In this document: piece by piece, positions 51,158-60,252 of the stretch
Numbering within the stretch: position 1 is the first letter of the stretch
Layout: each line of letters begins with the position of its first letter
Assembly (NCBI RefSeq): GCF_000993825.1
Contig: NZ_CP011114.1
Coordinates: 3,224,001-3,288,000, forward strand
Length of the DNA stretch: 64,000 nt
Direction: 5' to 3'
Source: Paenibacillus durus ATCC 35681
GTDB lineage: Bacteria > Bacillota > Bacilli > Paenibacillales > Paenibacillaceae
The notes under the pieces: model-generated
What the model was told of the DNA's origin: nothing
What the model saw: only the letters and a program-made list of their open reading frames with translations
The model's database searches: none
Made by a program: the position numbers and the translations under genes

Positions 51158-52153
51158 TTATTTATTCTTGGAACCGTCGTTATCCTGATCGCCCATCTTG
51201 CCGAGCGAACCGCGCATCTGGGTATCGGCTTCGATATTTTTCAGATTCATATAATCCATCACGCCGATTTGACCTCCGCGAAGCGCCTCGGCCATAGCCA
51301 GCGGCACCTGGGATTCGGATTCGACGACCAAGGCTTTCATTTCGACGACGCGGGCCTTCATTTCCTGCTCCTGCGCAACGGCCATCGCTCTGCGTTCCTC
51401 GGCCTTCGCCTGGGCGATCCGCTTGTCGGCTTCAGCCTGTTCCGTCTGCAGGTAGGCGCCGATGTTCTTGCCTACATCCACATCCGCAATGTCGATCGAG
51501 AGAATTTCAAAAGCCGTTCCGGCGTCGAGCCCTTTCTGAAGCACGGTGCGGGAGATCGAGTCCGGATTCTCCAGAACATCCTTATGCGAATTGCTTGAAC
51601 CTACCGTCGTTACGATACCCTCGCCGACACGGGCGATGATCGTCTCCTCACCGGCGCCGCCGACGAGCCGGTCGATATTGGCGCGAACGGTAACGCGCGC
51701 CTTGACCTTGACTTCGATCCCATCGCGGGCAACGGCAGCCACGGTAGGCGTCTCGATTACGCGCGGGTTAACGCTCATCTGTACCGCTTGCAGCACATCG
51801 CGTCCGGCCAGATCAATCGCAGCCGCCCGGGTGAATTCCAGCGGAATATCGGCCCGCTGCGCGGCGATCAGCGCATTGACGACACGATCGACATTGCCCC
51901 CCGCCAGATAGTGGCTTTCCAGTTGGTTGATGTTAAGACCGAGGCCCGCCTTGGTCGCTTTAATCAAAGGATTAACGATCCGGCTTGGCGTTACACGGCG
52001 CAGCCGCATGGCGACCAGTGTAATAATGCTGATTCTAACACCGGACGCCAGAGCGGAAATCCACAGCATAACCGGAAAGAAGCTTAGAAAGATGCTCAGA
52101 GCAATGATCACGACCACAGCGATCAGCAGGATGGTTATTAAGGATGCTTCCAT
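51158..52153 (-). CDS. floA: Flotillin-like protein FloA
   Basis: A 331-residue membrane scaffold of functional microdomains (YqfA). It has a membrane hairpin (about 5-42: [36 protein letters not shown]), then the SPFH-like region typical of the family ([77 protein letters not shown]). A coiled-coil tail ([31 protein letters not shown]) follows. The ATG follows AAAGGGTAGATATAACA. It is downstream of the NfeD protein gene, its usual partner. Confidence 0.94.
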   Translation of the reverse strand: MEASLITILLIAVVVIIALSIFLSFFPVMLWISALASGVRISIITLVAMRLRRVTPSRIVNPLIKATKAGLGLNINQLESHYLAGGNVDRVVNALIAAQRADIPLEFTRAAAIDLAGRDVLQAVQMSVNPRVIETPTVAAVARDGIEVKVKARVTVRANIDRLVGGAGEETIIARVGEGIVTTVGSSNSHKDVLENPDSISRTVLQKGLDAGTAFEILSIDIADVDVGKNIGAYLQTEQAEADKRIAQAKAEERRAMAVAQEQEMKARVVEMKALVVESESQVPLAMAEALRGGQIGVMDYMNLKNIEADTQMRGSLGKMGDQDNDGSKNK

Positions 52154-52216
52154 TGTTATATCTACCCTTTCTGCCTATAAATATTGAAAATACACTAACA
52201 CTTCCATGAGTTTACC

Positions 52217-53587
52217 TTATTCCCGGATTTCCTTCACCACAATTCTGCCGCCTTCCACTTTGACAACGGAAATGGGAGTATTCACACCGATGAATCCGCC
52301 TTCCGTGACCACATCAAGACGTTCGTCTGCGATTAGCGCCGTGCCTGCCGGACGAAGCGGTGTGATGCTTACTCCTCTCTGGCCTACGAGATCCAGTTTC
52401 TCGGGGGTAGGAATGAAACCCTGCTCCTTGCTCAAGCTTTCGCTGAGAATAAACCGATTCCAGATGCCCCGGTCCCTGAAGGCTACCGCAACAATGATAA
52501 TGACCACCACGGCGGCAGCAAAAGCAATGCCCAAGCTGAACAGCGCATGCGTAAAGCTGTAGGCGGCTCTAACAACGCCCGCAATCAGACTGATAGAGCC
52601 CAGAACCCCCAAAATACCGAAGCTCGGAACGAACAGCTCAAGCACCATCAGAGCGAGGCCAATGATGAACAGTAGCCAAGTCTCCGCACCGGCAAATCCC
52701 GCCACATAGTTGCCGAAGAAATACAGGACGAAGGCTAGTGTTCCCAGGATGCCCGGAATCCCGAATCCGGGTACAAGCAGCTCGATGACCACTCCGGCGA
52801 TCCCAATAAACAGCAGAACGGTCATGACGGCGGGGTGGGTCAGAAAATGCGACAGCTTTTCCGCACCGGTATGCTGCACTCGGAAAATGTCATCGGTTGA
52901 ATAACCCATCCATGCTGCCGCTTCCTCCGGCGAATCCTTGACAGCGTCGGCGTAGCCCGCTTTCAGCGCCTGATCGCTGGTCAGAGCGATAATCTCTCCC
53001 TTGCTCTTATGGACGCCCAGTTCAGGCTTGTCGACGACCATATTGATATCCGTCATTCCGGCCGCGATATCCGGATCGCGTCCATTCAGCGCCGCCGCTC
53101 CCGCCATTTTCGACTTCCAGAACGAGACCAGCTTGGCATTATCCACGCTTCGACCGCTCCCGTCCACAAGTGAAGCCGACCCGATCATGCTGCCGGGCTT
53201 CATTACGATTTTTTTGGCATTCAGCGCAATATAGCTGCCGGCCGATGCTGCATCACCTTCAATGAAAGCAAGGGTAGGAATTTCGCTCTCCCGGACCATT
53301 GCCCCTATTTGTTCCGCGCTGTTCACCAGTCCGCCGGGCGTATCGATTTCCAGCACAATCAGCTTGGCACCGTATTTGCCCGCTTCCTGGAATCCCCGCT
53401 TCAGGAAGCTCTCCAGTCCCCGCTCGATCTCCTGATCCACGGGCAGAATAAATACCGGGCCTTGGTTTAATTCGCTGCCAGCAGCCGCTGAGGCTGAAGC
53501 GCCGGCGGCCTGGACCGTTACAAGCGGAACGAACAGCAGCAGGAACAGAGCGAAGGCGGCCAGAGCGATTTTTCGCAAACCCGTCAC
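52217..53587 (-). CDS. yqeZ: NfeD family membrane-bound serine protease (YqeZ-like)
   Basis: A 456-residue protein. A signal peptide (about 5-25) precedes a ClpP-like outer protease domain (PVDQEIERGLESFLKRGF; EIDTPGGLVNSAEQI; IEGDAASAGSYIALNAKKIVM with the catalytic Ser; MTDINMVVD region with Lys). Four membrane segments (about 265-400) and a cytoplasmic OB-fold NfeD tail (LVGQRGVSITPLRPAGTALIADERLDVVTEGGFI) follow. Works with FloA, encoded 63 bp downstream. GTG 53587 lies eight bases after GGAGG; the open frame extends to 53734 without support. Confidence 0.9.
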   Translation of the reverse strand: MTGLRKIALAAFALFLLLFVPLVTVQAAGASASAAAGSELNQGPVFILPVDQEIERGLESFLKRGFQEAGKYGAKLIVLEIDTPGGLVNSAEQIGAMVRESEIPTLAFIEGDAASAGSYIALNAKKIVMKPGSMIGSASLVDGSGRSVDNAKLVSFWKSKMAGAAALNGRDPDIAAGMTDINMVVDKPELGVHKSKGEIIALTSDQALKAGYADAVKDSPEEAAAWMGYSTDDIFRVQHTGAEKLSHFLTHPAVMTVLLFIGIAGVVIELLVPGFGIPGILGTLAFVLYFFGNYVAGFAGAETWLLFIIGLALMVLELFVPSFGILGVLGSISLIAGVVRAAYSFTHALFSLGIAFAAAVVVIIIVAVAFRDRGIWNRFILSESLSKEQGFIPTPEKLDLVGQRGVSITPLRPAGTALIADERLDVVTEGGFIGVNTPISVVKVEGGRIVVKEIRE

Positions 53588-53743
53588 AACATATCCCTCC
53601 GATCTACATAAGCTAGTTTCGATCATTTTTCCGGATAATATAAAATACGGATATACAATGTTACTACGGGATTGAAGGGTTATGCGTTTCAAGGACTTTG
53701 CGTCCAGCTTGCCGCCAAACCCGAACTTATGCAAAAAAAGAAA

Positions 53744-53768
53744 AACACCCCTTCTGTAGGGGTGTTCA
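53744..53768 (-). terminator. Intrinsic terminator of rpsU-yqeY
   Basis: On the minus strand AACACCCC-TACAGA-AGGGGTGTT is followed by TTTCTTTTTTT. It starts seven bases after the yqeY stop and separates yqeY from yqeZ-floA. Confidence 0.9.
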
Positions 53769-53775
53769 ACTTATG

Positions 53776-54219
53776 TTATTGCAGAAATTGCAGAACCGCC
53801 TGGTTCACGAGTTTACCGTCAGCGCGGCCTTTGACTTTCGGCATCAGCGCGCTCATCACCTTGCCCATATCATTTTTCGAAGAAGCACCGGTTTCCTGGA
53901 TGGTCTGCTGTACAATTACCTTAATTTCTTCTTCGGAAAGCTGTTCGGGAAGATATTGTGCTATAATCTCGATTTCTGCTTTATTGCTTGCAGCAAGCTC
54001 GTCACGACCCGCTTTTTCAAATTCTTGGAGGGCATCTTTGCGCTGTTTGATTTCACGACTAAGGATATCAAGCACTTCGTTGTCGTCTAATGTTCTTTTC
54101 AAATCTATTTCAAGATTCTTTATCGTCGAACGAACCATTCGAATCGTGGAGAGTCTGAACTTGTCCTTACTCTTCATCGCCTGCTTCATATCTTCGTTCA
54201 ATCGTTCGCTAAGATTCAT
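53776..54219 (-). CDS. yqeY: GatB/YqeY domain protein YqeY
   Basis: A 147-residue protein with the GatB-tail-like YqeY fold: LNEDMKQAMKSKDKFRLSTIRMVRSTIKN, then the C-terminal region from YLPEQLSEEEIKVIVQQTI to MGKVMSALMPKVKGRADGKLVNQAV. Its relation to the GatB tail suggests tRNA interaction, but the function is not established. The ATG follows GGAGGATTACCCAAGC. It is 15 bp downstream of rpsU, the order conserved in Bacillales. Confidence 0.92.
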   Translation of the reverse strand: MNLSERLNEDMKQAMKSKDKFRLSTIRMVRSTIKNLEIDLKRTLDDNEVLDILSREIKQRKDALQEFEKAGRDELAASNKAEIEIIAQYLPEQLSEEEIKVIVQQTIQETGASSKNDMGKVMSALMPKVKGRADGKLVNQAVLQFLQ

Positions 54220-54234
54220 GCTTGGGTAATCCTC

Positions 54235-54408
54235 CTAAAACTTTCTCTTACGAGCAGCCTCGGACTTTTTCTTGCGCTTAACGCTTGGCTTTTCATAATG
54301 CTTGCGTTTCTTCACCTCAGCCAAGACGCCATCTTTAGCGATGGAACGTTTAAAGCGACGAAGTGCAGCATCAATTGTCTCGTTTTTGCGAACTTTCGTT
54401 TCAGACAC
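54235..54408 (-). CDS. rpsU: 30S ribosomal protein S21
   Basis: A 57-residue basic ribosomal protein: [41 protein letters not shown]. The start is GTG 54408 behind GGAGGG; an upstream extension of the frame reads through the promoter and is not coding. S21 helps translation initiation by contacting the 16S 3' end. It has a near-consensus promoter 59 bp upstream and is followed by yqeY. Confidence 0.95.
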   Translation of the reverse strand: MSETKVRKNETIDAALRRFKRSIAKDGVLAEVKKRKHYEKPSVKRKKKSEAARKRKF

Positions 54409-54466
54409 CAGTTTTCCCTCCCTCCGACCAGACCGTCCAAGAGCATAACACGGTTCATCAAATTTC

Positions 54467-54496
54467 ATTATAGGTCAAACCGAAATAGAGTGTCAA
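54467..54496 (-). promoter_or_regulatory. Strong SigA promoter of rpsU
   Basis: On the minus strand TTGACA (54491-54496) and TATAAT (54467-54472), both full consensus, are 18 bp apart. Confidence 0.88.
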
Positions 54497-54548
54497 CCTT
54501 AATCCCATTCTTTTTTCGCAAATGAGCGTATATTTCTTGTTCACTCTC

Positions 54549-54908
54549 TTAAGCGTGGGATGTAGAATTGCCGATCAGCGCGCCCAGCTTCGCTCCCCCA
54601 ATAAGATGATAATGCAGATGTGGAACCGCCTGACCGCTGTCCGGTCCGCAGTTATTAATCAGACGATACCCGGTTTCCGCAATGCCCAGTTCCTTGGCGA
54701 TTTGCTGTGCCACACTGTGCATTTCTCCGATCAACGGCAAGTCCTCGGGAGCCACCTCGTTCATCGACGGAATCGGTTTCTTGGGAATAATCAGCACATG
54801 CACCGGCGCGGCAGGCGCGATATCGTAAAATGCCAGTATACGTTCATTCTCAAACACCTTGTTGCAGGGAATGCTCCCCTCGATAATTTTGCTAAAAATG
54901 GTTTCCAT
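54549..54908 (-). CDS. HIT family nucleotide-binding protein (HinT-like)
   Basis: A 119-residue histidine-triad protein, likely a purine nucleoside phosphoramidase. It has IFSKIIEGSIPCNKVFENERILAFYDI, VHVLIIPKKPI, and the triad HLHYHLIGG near residue 98. The ATG follows AGGAGGAAGCTGCTGT. No terminator is evident before the rpsU promoter, 53 bp downstream. It is transcribed alone; the region 54909-55189 upstream shows no supported gene. Confidence 0.9.
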   Translation of the reverse strand: METIFSKIIEGSIPCNKVFENERILAFYDIAPAAPVHVLIIPKKPIPSMNEVAPEDLPLIGEMHSVAQQIAKELGIAETGYRLINNCGPDSGQAVPHLHYHLIGGAKLGALIGNSTSHA

Positions 54909-55180
54909 ACAGCAGCTTCCTCCTAAAGGATATTTGAAGCACCCTTTCCCGTATGTGGTCTCGGGCGGTCTCTGACGATAATCGTACTATCGGCCCATTG
55001 GCAAAACAACCGCAGCCAAGACCGTCGTCGCTTTCCATTTATCATACAGGAATTTGCTCTTTTTCGAAAGCAACGTCTCAGGGTCCTGGAAAAATACGGA
55101 TCATGGTATGGGAAAATTCCCGATGCTAAAGCTGTATCAGATACAGCGAAAACAAAGTTCCATTCACTTAGCAAAAAGGC

Positions 55181-55278
55181 AAAAAAAAAGAAACACCCTT
55201 CACAGCTGATAAAGCTGATTCGGCGGCGGACGTATGAAAAGGAGTAATTTCCCTGCCATACGTCCGCCGAGGTGTTTC
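55181..55278 (-). terminator. Branched terminator structure after sbcC
   Basis: On the minus strand an outer helix GAAACACC (55271-55278) pairs with GGTGTTTC (55190-55197). It encloses a perfect 13-bp hairpin CGGCGGACGTATG/CATACGTCCGCCG and a small AGCT-TTATC-AGCT hairpin, giving a three-way junction. Nine T residues follow (55181-55189). It starts 77 bp after the sbcC stop and likely terminates the addA-sbcD-sbcC transcript. Confidence 0.75.
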
Positions 55279-55355
55279 AAATGATGTCGGCTTAGCTGTA
55301 TTATAACAGGGGGGTGATACTGTCTCTGTGACAGTTATCACAAACCCCATCCATT

Positions 55356-58300
55356 TTAATTTTTTTCCAAAATGATGCTTGAACCCGCTCCGCCCAGTGA
55401 AGCAGGGACCACAACCAGCTTCCGGGCAAGCCTTACCCGGAGCTCCGGGACGTGACTGATAATACCAACCGACAACTGGTCGTTATGCAGCCGTTCAAGC
55501 GATGTAATCACGGTATCGAGCAGTTCGGGGTCCAGCGTACCGAAGCCTTCGTCCAGGAAGAAAAATTGCAGCGGATACTGCCCGCGAAGCTGAATCTGCG
55601 CAGACAGCGCCAGCGCAAGCGACAGCGAGGTCAGGAACGTCTCTCCCCCCGACAAAGTGGATACCGGCCGCTTGACTCCGCCGTTTCCGTCATCGCGGAT
55701 GACAAAGCCGCCGCCGGAGTCGACCTCCAGCGCATAGCGCTGTCTGCTCAGGAAGCGCAGACGTTGAGAAGCAGCCTGACATACCTGCATCAATTGCTCC
55801 TCCGCGATATATTCAACGAAGGCGTTGCCCCGCAGGCAGGACTGCAGCTTGGACAGCCGGCTTTGCAGGCTCTCATGCCCGGCGCGCAGGCTTTCCAGCT
55901 CACTCCAGCGGATATGTCTCTGCCGCAGATCCTCCAGATCACGCTCTCCGCGCGCTTTGGCCTGAAGCGCCGCTTCATCGTCCTCCTTGCTCTGCCGGAG
56001 CTCATGCTCACAGTCCCGCCACTCGTCTTCGGTCACCGCGTCGCCGCCGAGCCTCTCTTCGATGTGGCGAAGCTGCGCGCTGACCTCAGCCTCGCCGTCA
56101 CGGTGCGCCCGCACACGCCTGGAAGCCGCCTCGCGTTCTCCGGCATCCAGCACCGCTTCTTCGGTTTCAGCGGCTGAAGCGAACGATGAAGAAGCAAGGC
56201 TTTCTTCCCAGTTCGCAGCCGCAGCGGCGCAGTGCTCGCGGGCGGAATCCGCCGCCTGGCGCGCAATCGCCGCCTCTCTGGCATCCTGCTGCGCCCTGTC
56301 CGCTGCAGCGCGGTTACGGCGCTTGCCTTCCTCTGCGGCTGTCTGCAGCTCCTGCAGCCGCCGCTCGCATTCCGCCAGTAGAGAACCGGCGGAATGCCCT
56401 TCCGTCCATTGCAGCAGCCGCTGCTCTTTCTCGCGCAGCAGCTCCTCTTTGCCCGCATGCTGCGCCGTCCAACCGGCCAGCTCCTTATCCAGCTCAGCGA
56501 TCCTGGTCTGCAGCAGCTGAACGGAACCACTCTTCTCGTCCAGAAATTTCACGCTGATGTCCAGCCTGCCCCTGATTTCCTCGGCTTCTTCATCCTTGCG
56601 CCGCAGCTCCCGGTAGGCGTGCTCCGCTTCGCCCGGCGCAAGCTGCGGAAACCGCCGCTCCCACTCCTGACGGAGGAACGTAAGCTGCCGCTGCTGTTCC
56701 TCCGCCTTGGCGGCCGTTTGCGCCTCCCAGCTTCGCGCGGCTTCGGTGTCGGCAGCTTCCTTGAGCAGACGCTGCTGCGCCTGCCGGTCTTCCTCCTGCC
56801 ACTGTACCGCCCGGCGCCGCAATTCCCGCGAGCGGCTCTGCAATGCGGCAAGCTGTTCTTCAAGCTCTGCCACGGCAGCTTCTTCGGGCCATGCGGAAGA
56901 AGCTGCGTCTTCGGCGGTTAATGACCCTATAACCGCTGCTTGGCCCGAGGCCGCTGCAATTTCGGTTAAGCCGGGGATCGCTTGCCCGATTTCGGCCAGC
57001 GAAGCGGCCGCAGCGGCGGGAGTGCCGGAGAGGGAGGCGGATTCGCCGTACACTTGCTCCAGCCAGGCGCGGTCCTGCTCCCGCAGGCTCCGCAGCATGC
57101 CCCGCGCCTCAAGCGCACGCGCCGTCAGCATTTTCACGTCCTGAAGCTTCCGCTCCTCCGCCTGATCTTCTTCGCCGCCCTTAAGCGATGCCGGCGCCGG
57201 ATGATGCTCGCTGCCGCACACGGGGCACGGAGCCCCGTCCCGCAGCTCGCGGGACAGCGCCAGCGACAGCCGGTGCAGCTCCCGCTCCCGGAGCGCGGCT
57301 TCCAGCGCCGCGCCTGCCTGCTCCAGCCGCCCGGCGACGGCGGCTGCGGCCTCTTCCGCGGACGCCGCCCGCTCCAGATGCAGGGCGGCGTCCCGCGCGG
57401 AGGCCGAGCGCGCTTCGGCCAGCCGCGCAGCTGCCGTCTCGGCCTCCGCGAGACGGCCTTGAACCGCGCCGAGCGCAGCGGCGCGCTCGCGCTTCTCCCG
57501 CTCCGCCTGCTCCCGCAGGGACTCGGCGGAGCGCAGCCCTTGCAGGCTCTGCATCGCTTCCTGCAGAGCCTGCCGCTCCTGGGAGCGGACCTCGAGCGGC
57601 TGCAGGCTGCGCTGCAGCTCCTGCTGCCGCTTTTGGCCCTTGGCCAAAAGCTCCCGCTCCCGGGCCAGCGTCTCCCGCGAGGCTTCCAGCCCGCGGGAGG
57701 TTACATTCCGGCGCTCGGCCAACTCCGCGAGCGTCTGGCGCAGTCCGGCGAGCTCGGCTTCCAGCTCGAGCGCCTGGCGCAGCCGGCCCTCCCGCTCACG
57801 CAGGGCCGGCTCTTCCGCAGCAAGCGCCTCCTGCGCTTGCTGCTCGGCCTCGGCGGCGCGGTCGGCCTCCTGCTCGGACACCGCAAGCTGCGCCTCCAGC
57901 CGCTCCGCTGACGCGGCGCGGGTGCGCCAGGCCTCTTCCGCGCTGCGCCATGCCTGAAGCGCAGGCGCAATCTTGGCGGCTTCGTCGCTCTTAAGCAGCC
58001 GCAGCTCCAACGAGGCAATTTGCGCCTCCTGCGCCCGGAACTCCAGGAGTTTCATCTCCCGGCGGGATCGCTCCTCCTGCAGCTCACGGATTTTGCCGAA
58101 ACGCTCGGCCTGCCGAGTCGCCGCCTCCAAGCGCTCGCGGCACTTCGCAGCATGGCGTACAGCCTCTGCAAGACGCTCCTCCGCCGCTTGCACATCCTCC
58201 GCTCTGGCGCTGCCCAGCCCCTGCTGTTCGGCCTCCAGCGCGCGCAGCGCCGCCTCATTCTCTTTAACCCGGCGGCTGAGCTTCAGCGCCAGTTGGTCCC

Positions 58301-58841
58301 CGTACTGTTCCAAGTGGAACAGACGCTGCAGCATCTGTCTGCGGTCCACGCCGCGAAGGGACAGAAATTCAGCGAACTTGCCCTGAGGCAGAACGACCGC
58401 CCGGGTAAAATCGTCCATTTTAAGCCCAATCTTGTCCTCGACGCAGCGCGTCACCTCCGCAAGCTTGTCAGCCAGCACGGTTTCTCCATCCGGTCCTATC
58501 TCAATGAAACGGCTCACCGTATTGCTGACAGACTGCTCGCCCGTCCGTTTGAATCTCCGCTCCACCCGGTAGCGGCGCGGCCCGTGGGATGTGCTCAGCT
58601 CGAAGGTGAACGCCACGGCAAGAGTATCCTCGGAATGGTTCATGATCCCCTGCGTCCCGTTCACGGCACGTTCCACCTTGCCGTACATCGCCAGGGTAAT
58701 GGCATCGAGCAGGCTCGATTTTCCGCTGCCCGTTGGTCCGAAAATGCCAAACAGCCCCGTCTCGCATAAGCTGAGGAAATCGATCTCCTGACTTTCGCGG
58801 TAGCTCTGCAGCCCGCTCACCTTTAACAGTATCGGCTTCAT
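55356..58841 (-). CDS. sbcC: Exonuclease subunit SbcC (Rad50-like)
   Basis: A 1161-residue SMC-like ATPase that with SbcD cuts hairpins and blocked DNA ends. It has an N-terminal ATPase half with FGPTGSGKSSLLDAITLAMYG (near 35-50), two long coiled-coil arms very rich in Ala, Glu, Arg and Gln, and a zinc-hook CPVCGSEHHP near residue 538. The C-terminal half has STLSGGETFLTSLSLALAL (signature, near 1070) and FFLDEGFGTLDPE (Walker B, near 1097). Its ATG overlaps the sbcD stop as ATGA. The GC-rich arms leave long antisense frames open; these are not genes. Confidence 0.94.
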   Translation of the reverse strand: MKPILLKVSGLQSYRESQEIDFLSLCETGLFGIFGPTGSGKSSLLDAITLAMYGKVERAVNGTQGIMNHSEDTLAVAFTFELSTSHGPRRYRVERRFKRTGEQSVSNTVSRFIEIGPDGETVLADKLAEVTRCVEDKIGLKMDDFTRAVVLPQGKFAEFLSLRGVDRRQMLQRLFHLEQYGDQLALKLSRRVKENEAALRALEAEQQGLGSARAEDVQAAEERLAEAVRHAAKCRERLEAATRQAERFGKIRELQEERSRREMKLLEFRAQEAQIASLELRLLKSDEAAKIAPALQAWRSAEEAWRTRAASAERLEAQLAVSEQEADRAAEAEQQAQEALAAEEPALREREGRLRQALELEAELAGLRQTLAELAERRNVTSRGLEASRETLARERELLAKGQKRQQELQRSLQPLEVRSQERQALQEAMQSLQGLRSAESLREQAEREKRERAAALGAVQGRLAEAETAAARLAEARSASARDAALHLERAASAEEAAAAVAGRLEQAGAALEAALRERELHRLSLALSRELRDGAPCPVCGSEHHPAPASLKGGEEDQAEERKLQDVKMLTARALEARGMLRSLREQDRAWLEQVYGESASLSGTPAAAAASLAEIGQAIPGLTEIAAASGQAAVIGSLTAEDAASSAWPEEAAVAELEEQLAALQSRSRELRRRAVQWQEEDRQAQQRLLKEAADTEAARSWEAQTAAKAEEQQRQLTFLRQEWERRFPQLAPGEAEHAYRELRRKDEEAEEIRGRLDISVKFLDEKSGSVQLLQTRIAELDKELAGWTAQHAGKEELLREKEQRLLQWTEGHSAGSLLAECERRLQELQTAAEEGKRRNRAAADRAQQDAREAAIARQAADSAREHCAAAAANWEESLASSSFASAAETEEAVLDAGEREAASRRVRAHRDGEAEVSAQLRHIEERLGGDAVTEDEWRDCEHELRQSKEDDEAALQAKARGERDLEDLRQRHIRWSELESLRAGHESLQSRLSKLQSCLRGNAFVEYIAEEQLMQVCQAASQRLRFLSRQRYALEVDSGGGFVIRDDGNGGVKRPVSTLSGGETFLTSLSLALALSAQIQLRGQYPLQFFFLDEGFGTLDPELLDTVITSLERLHNDQLSVGIISHVPELRVRLARKLVVVPASLGGAGSSIILEKN

Positions 58842-60019
58842 TGGGTCTCCTCCGCTTCCTGTCCGTCGCGATCTTCCTCCGCCAGCTCCAAAAACAGCTC
58901 CACAAGGCTGTCTTCCGGCTCCGCTCCTCCGGTCTGCCGCTGGTAGAACCTTCTGAACAGCTCCTGTACCGGCATCCGGGAGCGGAGGGACGCTTCCAAT
59001 TCCTGCTCCATCTCCGGGTAGACCGGGCGGATATGTACAATGCCATCCCGTGCTTTACGCAGCCGCTGGATGTCTCCCATTGACAGCGCTTCGCTCAGGC
59101 GGATTTTCAGATCAATGAACGCGTTGGCGTCTCTGCCCTCGTCAAGCCACTTGTACACTTCATCCAGCCCCCCCGTGCAGTCCCACTCCACCAGGGGACG
59201 GCCACAGCGCAGCAGAATTTCTTCTGGCTTCGCCTCCGCTCCCGGCGAAAGTCCCAGCATCGTCACGGACTTGGCCTGGCCCGCCTCCGAAAAGCTGTAC
59301 GCCAGCGGAGAACCGCTGTAGCGGATGACCCCTTCTCCCTTGACCTTCTGCGGACGGTGAAGATGGCCAAGCGCCGTATACTGCGCACCGCATGCCAGCG
59401 CCGAAGGATCGACCGTATACGCCCCGCCAACCTGGATCGGGCGCTCGGAGTCGCTCTCCACGCCGCCCAGCACATAAATATGGCTCATCGCCAAATTGAC
59501 CGTACCTGTCGTGAATTCCCGGGACAACAGCTTCATCAGGCGGCCTACGCGCGCGCTGTAAGCGAGCCGCAGACCGGCTTCGTCGCTGTCTTCGGCCAGC
59601 AGTTCGCCAAGACGGGCTTCAGAAGGGTACGGAAGAGCCGCAATACGCGCGGTTTCCCCGGTCCGGGCGATCTGGACCGTCACCGGATCGGCTGCGGGCA
59701 GACCGACCAGGGTAATGCCGTGTCCGAAGACAAGCGGGGATACGGAGGATACGCGCTCTGGCTGGTCATGATTGCCTGCGATAACGACCAGATGCCTTCC
59801 GCCCGACGCAAGTCTTGAGGCCGCTTCATAGAATAACTGCTCAGCTGCAGCCGGAGGATTGACGGAGTCATAGACGTCGCCCGCCATCATAATAAGGTCA
59901 GCACGTTCCTCCTCGGCAATGGCGACCAGTTCGTCAACGAACGCCTCCTGCTCCTTCTGCCTGCTTCTTCCTTCCAGCGTACGGCCCAAATGCCAGTCGC
60001 CCGTATGCAAAATCCGCAT
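58838..60019 (-). CDS. sbcD: Exonuclease subunit SbcD (Mre11-like)
   Basis: A 393-residue nuclease of the SbcCD complex. The phosphoesterase motifs are RILHTGDWHLGRTLEGRSR (I), DLIMMAGDVYDSVNPP (II), VIAGNHDQPERV (III), AMSHIYVLGG (IV) and YTALGHLHRPQ (V), with all metal ligands present. A capping domain follows. ATG 60019 gives the standard start; the open frame extends to 60064. It overlaps sbcC by four bases. Upstream, 233 bp separates it from addA, longer than usual for this operon and holding an oppA relic. Confidence 0.94.
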   Translation of the reverse strand: MRILHTGDWHLGRTLEGRSRQKEQEAFVDELVAIAEEERADLIMMAGDVYDSVNPPAAAEQLFYEAASRLASGGRHLVVIAGNHDQPERVSSVSPLVFGHGITLVGLPAADPVTVQIARTGETARIAALPYPSEARLGELLAEDSDEAGLRLAYSARVGRLMKLLSREFTTGTVNLAMSHIYVLGGVESDSERPIQVGGAYTVDPSALACGAQYTALGHLHRPQKVKGEGVIRYSGSPLAYSFSEAGQAKSVTMLGLSPGAEAKPEEILLRCGRPLVEWDCTGGLDEVYKWLDEGRDANAFIDLKIRLSEALSMGDIQRLRKARDGIVHIRPVYPEMEQELEASLRSRMPVQELFRRFYQRQTGGAEPEDSLVELFLELAEEDRDGQEAEETQ

Positions 60020-60134
60020 CTTCCGCCTCTTTCCCGCCCCTACCCGGGCGAATGTAAATATCACAACACCATATTTTGATTTTGCAAATCATCATTAAAA
60101 AGCCGATCTCCCCCAGCCGCCGGGCCTTATTAAT

Positions 60135-60173
60135 CGTCCACTCGGTCAGAGTGAAAGGACCGTCAACGATCAT
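60135..60173 (-). pseudogene. 39-bp relic of an oppA-type gene
   Basis: This stretch matches 37 of 39 bases of 3390-3428 within the oppA gene and would encode MIVDGPFTLTEWT. The match ends at both sides and no other oppA sequence was found nearby, so it is an isolated fragment, on the same strand as its source. The rest of 60020-60252 shows no gene. Confidence 0.75.
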
Positions 60174-60252
60174 GGAGAGTTTAATTGGGATAAGTCCGCC
60201 GCATGACCGGCGCAAGTCTGGATGTCACACAAATTGACGGCAGCACAAATGC

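Noticed and set aside
53588..53734. N-terminal extension of the NfeD protease
   Set aside because: The signal peptide begins after GTG 53587, which has a good ribosome site; the upstream part has no family similarity.
54923..55174. 83-codon minus-strand frame upstream of the HIT gene
   Set aside because: No supported ribosome site, no recognisable motif, and it reads into the branched terminator region.
56982..57994. Long overlapping plus-strand frames opposite sbcC, rich in Arg, Pro and Ala
   Set aside because: They mirror the Ala/Glu/Arg-rich coiled-coil arms of SbcC; stop codons are rare in all frames of such sequence.
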